A DNA stretch of 43,499 nt from Acidimicrobiia bacterium (GTDB taxonomy: Bacteria > Actinomycetota > Acidimicrobiia > Acidimicrobiales > Bin134). Every line of letters starts with the position of its first letter. Positions within the stretch are counted from its first letter, which is position 1. The notes under the pieces were generated by a model, which was not told where the DNA came from, did no database searches, and was given only the letters and a program-made list of their open reading frames with translations. Made by a program: the position numbers and the translations under genes. The stretch lies in NCBI GenBank assembly GCA_022825005.1, contig JAJDYU010000085.1, forward strand, positions 190,947 to 234,445. The letters are read 5' to 3'. Of this stretch, positions 14,888-22,255 are shown piece after piece.

Positions 14888-15967
14888 ATGAATACATGGA
14901 GTGAGTTCTGTGAGCGGATTGAAGCTCTTGGCGAAGGGCTTGACGATGAAGGGCAGCGGCATCTGGCCAACCAAGTGGCTTGTTGGCTGACCTATGCGAT
15001 CGGCCACAACGACCCCCGCCACCCTGCATTTTTTCGGAGCAGCGATCCGGTCTACCAGTGGGGCGGGCCCAACGCCGACCAGGTGGCCCGCCGAACCGCG
15101 ATCGACGGGGATGGCGTATACCGGATTTCAGGCCACATGGGGGCTTGTGAGGAGTTTGTGCTCCAGATCAAGCTCGGCGCGACGCAAAGCGGCGGAGCAG
15201 GGGTAGGCCTAGAGGTGACCGGTTCCAGCCTCGGGCTGGGTCCCGGGGATGACTTCGACATCCTCCTCGGAGGCGAGGACCCCGACGTCGAGACCCAAAG
15301 CTGGCTGCCGCTTGACCCCGAGGGGTCGTTTGTGCACATCCGCGACTACTACTTCGACTGGCAGCCCGCCGAGCCGGCCACGTTCGTCATCGAGCGCCTC
15401 GACACCGTGGGCGAGCCCAAGCCGGAAATCGACGCCGCCGCCATCCTCAGCACCGCCCTCGGCGAGATCGAGCACTCCTTCGAGTTCTGGAATGGCTACC
15501 AGGAGCGCATGCTCGGCGACCAGCCCCCCAACACTTTCCTGCCCCCAGCCGGAATGGGACGCGGCGTCAAGACCTTGATCTACAGCCACGCCGGAGTGTC
15601 CCTCTACCCCGATCAGGCCCTCGTGGTTGAAATCGATCATCGAGGCGCCGCCATGTGGGACATCCAGCTCTACAACCGGCCGTGGTATGAGGCGCTCGAC
15701 TTCACCAATCGGCTGACCTGCCTGAACCACGCCCTCATCGAGCCCGGACCAATCGTGATCGCCGGCTCCGATCCGGGCGGAGCCAACTGGCTCGACACCG
15801 AAGGGCGAGAATCGGTGCTATGCACAATCCGCTGGTGGCACCCGCCCGACACCCCCGTGGTCGATGCTCAGGTCATACCCCTCAGCGAGCTCGACCTACC
15901 ACCGGTTGACCGCCAGGCCCAGATCCAACGCCGCTCTTCCCACATCGCCTGGCGCTACCGGACCTAA
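14888..15967 (+). CDS. DUF1214-domain protein A
   Basis: The 359-residue soluble protein has no signal peptide or membrane segment. The C-terminal half matches the DUF1214 pattern: ALVVEIDHRGAAMWDIQLYNR, then a Gly/Pro turn, GGANWLDTEGRE, and a final IRWWHPP strand. An N-terminal part (about 1-190) reads like the region that precedes DUF1214 in actinobacterial proteins. The function of the family is unknown. A second, clearly related protein of the same layout is encoded at 18206-19318. ATG 14888 lies only 11 nt after a TATTTT hexamer and has no Shine-Dalgarno, so the leader may be a few bases. It converges with the GNAT gene 33 bp away. Confidence 0.8.
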   Translation: MNTWSEFCERIEALGEGLDDEGQRHLANQVACWLTYAIGHNDPRHPAFFRSSDPVYQWGGPNADQVARRTAIDGDGVYRISGHMGACEEFVLQIKLGATQSGGAGVGLEVTGSSLGLGPGDDFDILLGGEDPDVETQSWLPLDPEGSFVHIRDYYFDWQPAEPATFVIERLDTVGEPKPEIDAAAILSTALGEIEHSFEFWNGYQERMLGDQPPNTFLPPAGMGRGVKTLIYSHAGVSLYPDQALVVEIDHRGAAMWDIQLYNRPWYEALDFTNRLTCLNHALIEPGPIVIAGSDPGGANWLDTEGRESVLCTIRWWHPPDTPVVDAQVIPLSELDLPPVDRQAQIQRRSSHIAWRYRT

Positions 15968-16000
15968 CCCCTACTGCGGTATAGAGGCCAAGGTTGGCAT

Positions 16001-16576
16001 TCACTCGGCTAGTGGACGGAGGGAGGAGGAGTGCCATTCGTTCTTGGCCATAGACCAGGCGACGTCGATTCCGATGGTGGCTGGGGCGTGGGGTTTGACC
16101 CTTGACTCTCCGTCGAAGTGGTAGCCGAGAGCCTCGGGTATGGCCCCACTACGGGTGTTGGCTTTGTCGTGGTGGATTTCGACACGTTCGATATCGGGGA
16201 CCGTGAAGGCTGCGGAGGTGAGGATACGGGCCATTTCGGTGGCGTATCCCTGGCGGAGGTGATCTACGTGAACCCAGTAGCCGATCTCCAGCGTCTTGGG
16301 GCCAGCCCGTCGGTGAAAGCCGCAACCGCCAACTACTTGGTCTCCCTCATAGGCCCCAAACACGACTTCTTGACCGGCTTCCCAGTCGTCCTCCCAGCGA
16401 CGGATTAGCGCTTTCCGGTCGTCGTCGCTCAAAGGCTCGAACTCGATCCACGACATCCACGGCCGCAGGTGATCGATGCTGGCCTGAATGGCATCCCGCA
16501 GAATCTCCATGTCGTTGGTCCGCCAACGCCGCAAGGCCAGACGAGGACCGACAACTACTTCCGGCAGAACACTCAC
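16001..16576 (-). CDS. GNAT family N-acetyltransferase (RimJ/RimL-like)
   Basis: The 191-residue protein opens with the RimJ/RimL-like pattern VVGPRLALRRWRTNDMEIL. It has the acetyl-CoA-binding turn in LEIGYWVHVDHLRQGYATEMARIL and the helix ANTRSGAIPEALGYHFDGE near the C-terminus. Such enzymes acetylate ribosomal-protein N-termini, small amines or antibiotics; the substrate is unknown. The GTG start at 16576 is the first in-frame start before the conserved strand; there is no obvious ribosome site. It faces DUF1214 protein A at its 3' end and diverges from the XRE gene at its 5' side. Confidence 0.85.
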   Translation of the reverse strand: MSVLPEVVVGPRLALRRWRTNDMEILRDAIQASIDHLRPWMSWIEFEPLSDDDRKALIRRWEDDWEAGQEVVFGAYEGDQVVGGCGFHRRAGPKTLEIGYWVHVDHLRQGYATEMARILTSAAFTVPDIERVEIHHDKANTRSGAIPEALGYHFDGESRVKPHAPATIGIDVAWSMAKNEWHSSSLRPLAE

Positions 16577-16695
16577 TCATCAACAATTCCACAGCGCGCT
16601 CGGCATCCTTTGCTGATTTCCAAAGCAGCCGAGTGAACAACCGGTACTCTTCAGCCTCCTGCGACGCGACCTTTAGCCGGACCTTTGTGGCCAAA

Positions 16696-16715
16696 TGGTA
16701 TCTGATCGGATACCA
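16696..16715. promoter_or_regulatory. Inverted-repeat operator of the XRE/nucleotidyltransferase module
   Basis: TGGTATC and GATACCA are perfect 7-bp inverted arms around TGATCG. The right arm overlaps a TACCAT -10 element (16711-16716), which is 6 nt before the ATG at 16723. An XRE protein encoded directly downstream would be expected to bind here and shut its own promoter. Confidence 0.65.
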
Positions 16716-16716
16716 T
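16711..16716 (+). promoter_or_regulatory. Probable leaderless -10 element of the XRE gene
   Basis: TACCAT precedes ATG 16723 by 6 nt, the same spacing as at vapB, with no Shine-Dalgarno between. It overlaps the operator palindrome. Confidence 0.5.
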
Positions 16717-16722
16717 TCACAC

Positions 16723-17034
16723 ATGGACGCGGCAGAGGTGATCCGCACTTCCCGGTGCCGTGCTGGCCTTACACTCCGGGGCCTTGCTGCGGCTGCCGGC
16801 ACCTCCCACTCGGCGATTGCCGCCTATGAGGCGGGAGCCAAAGTGCCTTCAGCCGCTACCGTCGACCGTATCGTTCGTGCAGCCGGCTTCGCCCTCGACC
16901 GGGAGATCAGCCCCCGGGTGCGAGGAGACGGCCGTATCGACCGGGGGGTCGAATTGGCTGCTGTGCTCGAATTGGCCGCTGAATTTCCAGCCCTACACTC
17001 CCCTAACCTCAAATTTCCCGTGTTCGGAAAATGA
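16723..17034 (+). CDS. XRE-family regulator, candidate antitoxin
   Basis: The 103-residue protein has an N-terminal helix-turn-helix (about residues 4-55). The pattern RCRAGLTLRGLAAAAGTSHS, AIAAYEAGAKVPSAATVDRI is a textbook Cro/C1 fold. A short C-terminal segment follows, ending in HSPNLKFPVFGK. The stop overlaps the start of the next gene in an ATGA, so the two products are made together. ATG 16723 is selected because it immediately follows the -10/operator and starts the HTH; reading further upstream would pass through the operator. The likely role is autorepressor and antitoxin to the nucleotidyltransferase. Confidence 0.85.
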   Translation: MDAAEVIRTSRCRAGLTLRGLAAAAGTSHSAIAAYEAGAKVPSAATVDRIVRAAGFALDREISPRVRGDGRIDRGVELAAVLELAAEFPALHSPNLKFPVFGK

Positions 17035-17570
17035 ACCTGGCCGAGCGCATTGTCGCCCTTCATCAGGCCTTGGACGACGCTGCTATCCCCCACGCCTTCG
17101 GCGGCGCGCTGGCCCTGGCATGGTGCACCCAGCAGGCGCGGGCCACCATCGACATCGACGTCAATCTCTTTGTCGGCCTCGACTGCGTCGAACAGGTGCT
17201 GGCCGCACTGCCCGCGGAAATTGAGGTGACCGCCGACAATCGGAACCAGTTGGAGACAGATGGGCAAAGTCGACTTTGGTGGGACACAACCCCAGTCGAC
17301 GTATTCCTCAACACCACCCCGTTCCATGAAGCCGCCGCCACCCGGGCCCGGTTCGAATCTTTCGCCGGCGCCGACATTCCCTTCCTCGCCTGTCGAGACC
17401 TGGCGGTGTTCAAGGCGTTCTTCGACCGCACCCGAGACTGGGCCGATCTAGAGGAAATGAACACAGCTGGCACCCTCGACCACGAAGCGGTACTGGGCGT
17501 GCTCGCTCGCTACCTCGGCGGCGAGGACCAGCGGGTTGCACGCCTACGTGCTCTCGCTACCCACGATTAG
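17031..17570 (+). CDS. Nucleotidyltransferase-fold protein, candidate toxin
   Basis: The 179-residue protein carries the polymerase-beta-type nucleotidyltransferase pattern. HAFGGALALAW (Gly24-Gly25) is followed by RATIDIDVNLFV with Asp41 and Asp43 as the metal pair, and TPVDVFL (Asp90) supplies a third acid. This layout is shared with AbiEii/MNT-like toxins that transfer nucleotides to tRNA or to proteins. The upstream overlapping XRE gene supports a toxin-antitoxin pair. The length fits a minimal NTase with a small helical C-terminal part. A housekeeping nucleotidyltransferase is possible but less consistent with the gene pairing. Activity and target are unknown. Confidence 0.82.
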   Translation: MNLAERIVALHQALDDAAIPHAFGGALALAWCTQQARATIDIDVNLFVGLDCVEQVLAALPAEIEVTADNRNQLETDGQSRLWWDTTPVDVFLNTTPFHEAAATRARFESFAGADIPFLACRDLAVFKAFFDRTRDWADLEEMNTAGTLDHEAVLGVLARYLGGEDQRVARLRALATHD

Positions 17571-17674
17571 AGCAATTCGTCCCCGTCAACGTGCATGGCG
17601 TGCATTTTCGACTCAGGCAGGCCCCACCGGTCAGTGATTCAGCCTGCTCGGGCGCGGCCTGTGAATCTACAGAG

Positions 17675-18157
17675 TCAAAGGATGGGGTCGATTTGTCCGA
17701 GGGACTGGACCAATCCCTCTTCGGCACCCATGGCCAACATCTGATCCATTATCTCAGCAGATGGGAATGCAGATTTGATCGTCATGATCGTCCCACCCCC
17801 GGTTGAAACGCCAAGCAATATTGTGCTCAACGTGGTTCCCAGGCTGTCGTCGGGCTCGCCGTCATCGTCGGCAAAGCCGTCTTCGAACTCAAGTCGTCGC
17901 GGCGGGTCTATAGCGATCACCCGCCACCATCCGTGGTATTTCTCCCCCTCGGGGCCGGTCATGAAGTACGACACCCGTCCACCGGGAACCAAGTCGTAAT
18001 CGACAACCGTTGCCGGATACGACGGCGGACCCCACCACTGTTCAAGCAGTCGGGGGTCGGACCACATCTGCCATACCCGTTCTACAGGTGCATCGAATTC
18101 TGCGGTGAGTGTCATCGTGAGCTCGGACTTGTTGTTGTCCACACTTACAACTGTCAT
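17675..18157 (-). CDS. AHSA1/SRPBCC-domain protein
   Basis: The 160-residue protein has the START-like fold signature of activator-of-Hsp90 homologues. FDAPVERVWQMWSDPRLLEQWWGPP is the N-terminal strand and helix (20 residues or so), and PGGRVSYFMTGPEGEKYHGWW and FEDGFADDDG follow. Such proteins bind a small hydrophobic ligand in a deep cavity, but the ligand is unknown. ATG 18157 has AGAGG upstream. It follows DUF1214 protein B by 48 bp on the same strand and is probably co-transcribed. It converges with the nucleotidyltransferase gene, leaving about 104 bp with no clear terminator. Confidence 0.88.
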   Translation of the reverse strand: MTVVSVDNNKSELTMTLTAEFDAPVERVWQMWSDPRLLEQWWGPPSYPATVVDYDLVPGGRVSYFMTGPEGEKYHGWWRVIAIDPPRRLEFEDGFADDDGEPDDSLGTTLSTILLGVSTGGGTIMTIKSAFPSAEIMDQMLAMGAEEGLVQSLGQIDPIL

Positions 18158-18205
18158 GGAACCTCTATCTGTTCTGGATCAGTATCCATTGGCGACTACC
18201 TCCGA

Positions 18206-19318
18206 TCAGACTCCGTCGTGAGGAATCACCTGGGTCTCAAGTTGGCTGGGCTGTTCGTCGGGGAGCAGGTAACGCCAGAAAACGGTGCCGGTGGGGGCGC
18301 CAGCGGTGTCGAGCCAGTTGGGTACGCGCGGATCGCGATGGGCGAGGATCATACGGAACGACCCGTCTGGTTCCAACACCGTCTGGCGTCGATTGAGCGA
18401 CACCCGCCGCTCCCGATAGGGCGGAGTCTGGATGAAGCGGTTGTTGAGCACGACGTTGGCGAACCGGCAGTTCGGAAACCGACCGCGGATCTCAAGCGCT
18501 TCATCCGGCCTCAGCTCATAGCGGGTCGAGCGGTAGGCATTGTCGGCCGCGGCGTAGCCGATAGCGCGGTTGCCCTCGTCGAGCGGGGGGTTGGTAAACC
18601 GATTGGGCTCGGAGGACACCCAGTCCAGCGGAATGTCGCGAGGACCAGTGGGCCAGTCCACGGTAACGCTGCGAAGGAATGTGATGACCCTCTGGAGACC
18701 CAGGGCGCAAGCCTCGTCGTCGGGGATAGCCGGAGGTCCGGGATCAACCGTCGGTTCAATGGACAGGGGAACGTGCATGTTGGGGTCGGTTGCCGCCGGA
18801 CGATCCCACTCGAAGTAGTGCCGAGTGGTAACGCTGCCCGATTCGGGGGTGAGCGCTAGCCAGTTGCCGGACTGAGGGCTCTGGCTGAGGTGTAGCTCGT
18901 AGCTTCCATCGGAGTTGACCTCGATCTCATCGTCGTTGAGCGTGGCCCCCAGTGCTTTCGACATGCCACCACCGGCCGTCCCAACCTCGACAGTAAAGGA
19001 CGTATAAACCGCTCCTGCCAGGTTTCCCCTGATCACGTAGTCGCGCTCAGGATCGATCACCGACCCGTAGTAGATGGCATCGGGATTGTCTCCCAAGAGC
19101 TTCTTGGTGGGAGAGAACCACCGGTAGAACCAAGGCCGAGCCGGGTCGGCCTGCGACCAGAACTCCAGGGCGTGCTGCAAAGAGTTGAGCGCAAATATCC
19201 GCGCTTCGGCCCGTTCATCCGGACTGGGCATCATTCTGGCTTCGCGCCACCAATCCTGTTCGATCTCAGCCATCAGCTCCACGAGCTCTTCCCAGACCTG
19301 TCCTGATCGATCAGCCAT
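18206..19318 (-). CDS. DUF1214-domain protein B
   Basis: The 370-residue soluble protein shows the same two-part layout as the protein at 14888. An N-terminal part contains WFYRWFSPTKKLLGDNPDAI and YVIRGNLAGAVYTSFTVEVG. A C-terminal DUF1214 part contains EALEIRGRFPNCRFANVVLNN and VPNWLDTAGAPTGTVFWRYL. Shared landmarks with protein A include the GxxGA/C turn followed by a beta-strand in the N-half, and the NWLDTxG motif near the C-terminus. Function is unknown; relatives occur beside steroid and lipid genes in actinobacteria. ATG 19318 is chosen because GGAGGAG lies just upstream; a GTG four codons earlier overlaps that site. A GGCTAGCCT promoter element lies about 30 nt upstream. Confidence 0.85.
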   Translation of the reverse strand: MADRSGQVWEELVELMAEIEQDWWREARMMPSPDERAEARIFALNSLQHALEFWSQADPARPWFYRWFSPTKKLLGDNPDAIYYGSVIDPERDYVIRGNLAGAVYTSFTVEVGTAGGGMSKALGATLNDDEIEVNSDGSYELHLSQSPQSGNWLALTPESGSVTTRHYFEWDRPAATDPNMHVPLSIEPTVDPGPPAIPDDEACALGLQRVITFLRSVTVDWPTGPRDIPLDWVSSEPNRFTNPPLDEGNRAIGYAAADNAYRSTRYELRPDEALEIRGRFPNCRFANVVLNNRFIQTPPYRERRVSLNRRQTVLEPDGSFRMILAHRDPRVPNWLDTAGAPTGTVFWRYLLPDEQPSQLETQVIPHDGV

Positions 19319-19349
19319 CTGCTCCTCCACGTGTAGTCAAGCTCTGGGA

Positions 19350-19355
19350 AGGCTA
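19350..19355 (-). promoter_or_regulatory. Possible extended -10 of the DUF1214-B/AHSA1 operon
   Basis: On the minus strand the hexamer TAGCCT is preceded by GGC, giving GGCTAGCCT. It would start transcription near 19343, leaving a short leader with the GGAGGAG ribosome site. The same GGCTANNNT form occurs before three other genes in this window. Confidence 0.35.
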
Positions 19356-19405
19356 GCCACTAAGGCCCCAGCGCACATTGTGGCTGGAAACGAGGGGATC
19401 GCCAC

Positions 19406-19411
19406 TATGGT
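19406..19411 (+). promoter_or_regulatory. Possible leaderless -10 of the SDR-Ddn fusion gene
   Basis: TATGGT lies 8 nt before the GTG at 19420, so the transcript may begin at the start codon. There is no Shine-Dalgarno at a usual distance, which fits a leaderless start and supports the GTG choice. Confidence 0.4.
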
Positions 19412-19419
19412 GGACCGTC

Positions 19420-20943
19420 GTGCGTGTGATGATGACGGGGGCAACAGGGTTTATCGGCGGACACACCGCGGCACGCGCCATCGAAGCGGGCCATGAGGTC
19501 TGTGCCCTCGTTAGGTCACCCGAGAAGCTTGAAAGCCTCCGAGCAGCTTTCGACCTGCCCGCCAAAGATCACGTCGTGGGCGACATGACCGATCCCGACG
19601 CCGTAACCGCAGCCCTCGACGGAGCAGACGCAGCAATCCACTGCGCCGCAGTCGTATCGCTCGACGCACGCGGCAACGCCCAGGGGATCGAGAACAGCAT
19701 CGCCGGAGCCCGTCTTGTGCTCCGCAAGGCCCATGAAATGGGGCTCGACCCGATCATCCACCTTTCCAGCGTGGCGGCCCTGTTCGACCCCGGCGCCGGC
19801 TCTCTCACCGTGGACCACCCGCCCTCCTCGGCCGGATACACCTACGGGCAAGCCAAGGCCGACGCGGAGATGGTGGCCCGCAAGCTCCAGGCCGATGGTG
19901 CTCCCCTGGCCATCGTGTATCCCAGCGCGGTGATCGGGCCGCCTGCTGGCTCGGCTCTCGGCGAGGCCAGCGAGGACATGGCCCGATTCACGGCAACCGG
20001 CATCATTCCCACCCGCAAGGCCGCAGTGGCGATCTCCGATGTCCGAGACATGGCCTCGCTCCTCGTGGCGCTACTCGAACCCGGCCATGGGCCCCGTCGA
20101 ATCATGTGCGGCGGCCATCTGGTGGACATGAACCTCTTCGCTGCCATCTACCGCAACCTCACCGGTCGAAGGTTCCCCATGATGCCGCTTCCCCCTTCAG
20201 CGCTCCGGGGAATGGGCCGCATGGCCGATGCTATTCGGCGCTTTGTGCCCATCAACGCGGCGATGAACAGGTTCAGCATGAGCGTGCTCACCCAGTGGGA
20301 GGGTTCGGAAGACAGCGATCTCGCCATATACGGAGTTGAGTTCCGCCCTATAGAGGAGACCTTCGCCGACAGCCTGGCTGCTTGGCACGAAGCCGGCCTC
20401 CTCTCCAACCGCCAGATCGGCAAGGCGCTCCCTACTCCTGATCCCAGCAAAGCGCCGACCCCGCCCAAGGGATTCCGCATGCCGGCCCGCGTGGTGCTGT
20501 CTCGGCCCTTCAGGACCCTCGGACCTCTCGTCGTCCCGCGGGTCCACCGGGTGATCAACCGGCTCACCCGGGGGCGAACGCTGCTCGACTCCGCGGCGCA
20601 GCCCATGCTCATGCTCTTTTCCACCGGGGCCAAGACCGGCCAGACTCGAGAAACACCGCTCGGCGCGGTTCCGCTCGAAGAGGGTCGCTTCTTGGTGGTG
20701 GGCAGCAACTTCGCCCGCGAGCAGCACCCGGCCTGGACGGCAAACCTCATTGCCAATCCCGATGCTGAGGTCATCTTCCGAGGCAAGAGAATTCCGGTGC
20801 GGGCCCACCTCCTATCCGGCGCCGAGCGTGAATCAAGGTGGCAGACCGCGGTCGCCTGGTATCCGCTATGGACTGGCTACGACGCCATAACCCAGCGAGA
20901 GCTGCGCCTGTTCGAATTGGAGCCCGCCACAAGCAGAAGCTGA
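19420..20943 (+). CDS. Fusion: NAD(P)-dependent SDR epimerase + F420-type (Ddn-like) domain
   Basis: The 507-residue protein joins two oxidoreductase modules. Residues about 1-330 form an extended SDR with the Rossmann motif TGATGFIGG (6-14), HLSSVAALF for the catalytic Ser region, and YGQAK (Tyr142, Lys146). Residues about 372-500 match the deazaflavin-dependent nitroreductase (Ddn) family, with MLMLFSTGAKTGQTRETPL and HPAWTANLIANPDAEV, the split-barrel F420-binding pattern. A Pro-rich linker (TPDPSKAPTPPKGFRMPA) separates them. Each domain alone is common in actinobacteria; the fusion is unusual. If functional it would couple an NAD(P)-dependent step with an F420H2-dependent one on the same substrate, which is inference. 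A TTG 14 codons upstream is the longer alternative start. Confidence 0.87.
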   Translation: MRVMMTGATGFIGGHTAARAIEAGHEVCALVRSPEKLESLRAAFDLPAKDHVVGDMTDPDAVTAALDGADAAIHCAAVVSLDARGNAQGIENSIAGARLVLRKAHEMGLDPIIHLSSVAALFDPGAGSLTVDHPPSSAGYTYGQAKADAEMVARKLQADGAPLAIVYPSAVIGPPAGSALGEASEDMARFTATGIIPTRKAAVAISDVRDMASLLVALLEPGHGPRRIMCGGHLVDMNLFAAIYRNLTGRRFPMMPLPPSALRGMGRMADAIRRFVPINAAMNRFSMSVLTQWEGSEDSDLAIYGVEFRPIEETFADSLAAWHEAGLLSNRQIGKALPTPDPSKAPTPPKGFRMPARVVLSRPFRTLGPLVVPRVHRVINRLTRGRTLLDSAAQPMLMLFSTGAKTGQTRETPLGAVPLEEGRFLVVGSNFAREQHPAWTANLIANPDAEVIFRGKRIPVRAHLLSGAERESRWQTAVAWYPLWTGYDAITQRELRLFELEPATSRS

Positions 20944-20965
20944 TTGTCAGAACGGACCGACACTC

Positions 20966-22255
20966 CTAGTGGTACGTCAGGTACTCGTTGAGCTCCCAAT
21001 CGGTGACCGCTTGTGAGAATCGGCGCCATTCCTCTCGCTTCATGGCCACGAAGTTGGCCACCAGCTCCGACCCGACAGCTTCGGCCAATTCTCTGTCGGC
21101 CTCTAGTGCATCGAGCGCTAGGGCCAGGTTCTCGGGCGCACAGCGCTCGGTGCTGGCGGTCTCTAGGCCATCGCCCTCCTCGTGCGGGGGCGGAGAGATC
21201 TCGTTTTTCACCCCCAAGAGCACAGCCTGCAACAGCGCCGCGGTGGCGACGTAGGGGTTGGCCGCCCCATCGGGCACTCGGCTCTCCAGCCGGGTGCCCG
21301 CGCCCCGGTCGCTGGGAACTCGGATGGCCACGGCGCGGTGGTCGTAGCCCCAGTTGGCCCAATAGCCCGACAACTGCCCGGGAATTAGTCGCTTGTAGGC
21401 GTTGACGGTAGGCGCGCACAGCGCGGTCAGGGCCTCATGGTGCTCGAGCATTCCCCCGATCCCGTGGTGAGCCATCGCAGAGAGCCCGTCGTCGGCTTGA
21501 GGGTCATGGAAAAGATGCTCGCCAGCGTCGTTTTGGAAGCTGATATTCACATGGAGGCCGTTGCCGCCGCGATCGCCGAATGGCCGACCGAGGAAGGTCA
21601 ACAGGAGCCCATGGCGGGCGGCCACCTCGCGACTCAGCAGCTTGAGAAGGAACGTATTGTCGATGGCCTCCAAGGGCTCTTTGTGCTCGATGGTGACTTC
21701 GAACTGGGGCGTGTCGTACTCGCTGGCGACGGTTTCCAGGCCGATACCAGTGGATTCCGCGGCGGCCATGATGTCGTCCAGCAATCCAGAGGGGTCCACC
21801 AGCGGACCGGTTCCGTAGCAGTGCGAGCCTGGAGTGTCCCATGGCTCCCAACCCCCTTTTCCGTCGGGCTGAAGAACATAGGCCTCGAGCTCGATCCCAA
21901 CCCGGGCTCGGAAGCCCGCGGCCGCTAGATCGTCCACCGCTTTGGCCAGCGCCTGTCGAGGCGAGATCGCCAGCGGCTCCCCCTTCTGGAACAGATCGGC
22001 GACAACGACGCCGGTCCCCTCTTGCCAACAGTCTCTGGCTTCCTCAGGGTCGTAGATGGCGCGGAAATCGCCCAGCCCCTCTAGCACCTCGGCCCCAGGG
22101 GCCGGGATAAGAGCCCGGTCATACCCCACCCCGAAGATGGCAACAGAAAAGCTCACCTCGCCGGTGGCCGACGCCATCGGGATGTACTTCCCCCGGGCGA
22201 AGCCGAACATGTCGGGATAGAGCACCCGCAATCGGGCGTGTTCAGGTTTGGTCAT
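20966..22255 (-). CDS. Glutamine synthetase-like ligase
   Basis: The 429-residue protein shows the GS catalytic-domain order. ARVGIELEAYVLQ (glutamate metal ligand region) comes first, then a TPQFEVTIEH strand and GNGLHVNISF, where the canonical GSGMHVH reads HVN. AYKRLIPGQ, RVP and RLESRVPDGAANPY follow. The C-terminus is REEWRRFSQAVTDWELNEYL. GS-like paralogues gamma-glutamylate amines such as polyamines, isopropylamine or anilines, or make glutamine; divergence here favours the former. ATG 22255 has a strong GGGAGGTG site and lies inside the end of the upstream molybdenum-hydroxylase gene (14-bp overlap), so the two are tightly coupled. Confidence 0.88.
   Translation of the reverse strand: MTKPEHARLRVLYPDMFGFARGKYIPMASATGEVSFSVAIFGVGYDRALIPAPGAEVLEGLGDFRAIYDPEEARDCWQEGTGVVVADLFQKGEPLAISPRQALAKAVDDLAAAGFRARVGIELEAYVLQPDGKGGWEPWDTPGSHCYGTGPLVDPSGLLDDIMAAAESTGIGLETVASEYDTPQFEVTIEHKEPLEAIDNTFLLKLLSREVAARHGLLLTFLGRPFGDRGGNGLHVNISFQNDAGEHLFHDPQADDGLSAMAHHGIGGMLEHHEALTALCAPTVNAYKRLIPGQLSGYWANWGYDHRAVAIRVPSDRGAGTRLESRVPDGAANPYVATAALLQAVLLGVKNEISPPPHEEGDGLETASTERCAPENLALALDALEADRELAEAVGSELVANFVAMKREEWRRFSQAVTDWELNEYLTYH

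Noticed and set aside
16347..16802. Minus-strand frame with a protein-like stretch (AKDAERAVELLM) upstream of the GNAT gene
   Set aside because: It overlaps the XRE operator and the GNAT gene in another frame, and loses protein-like character beyond about 16575. A degraded fragment is possible but unsupported.
17571..17674. Bidirectional terminator between the convergent NTase and AHSA1 genes
   Set aside because: CAGGCC/GGCCTG arms are about 30 nt apart and no T-tract follows; too weak.
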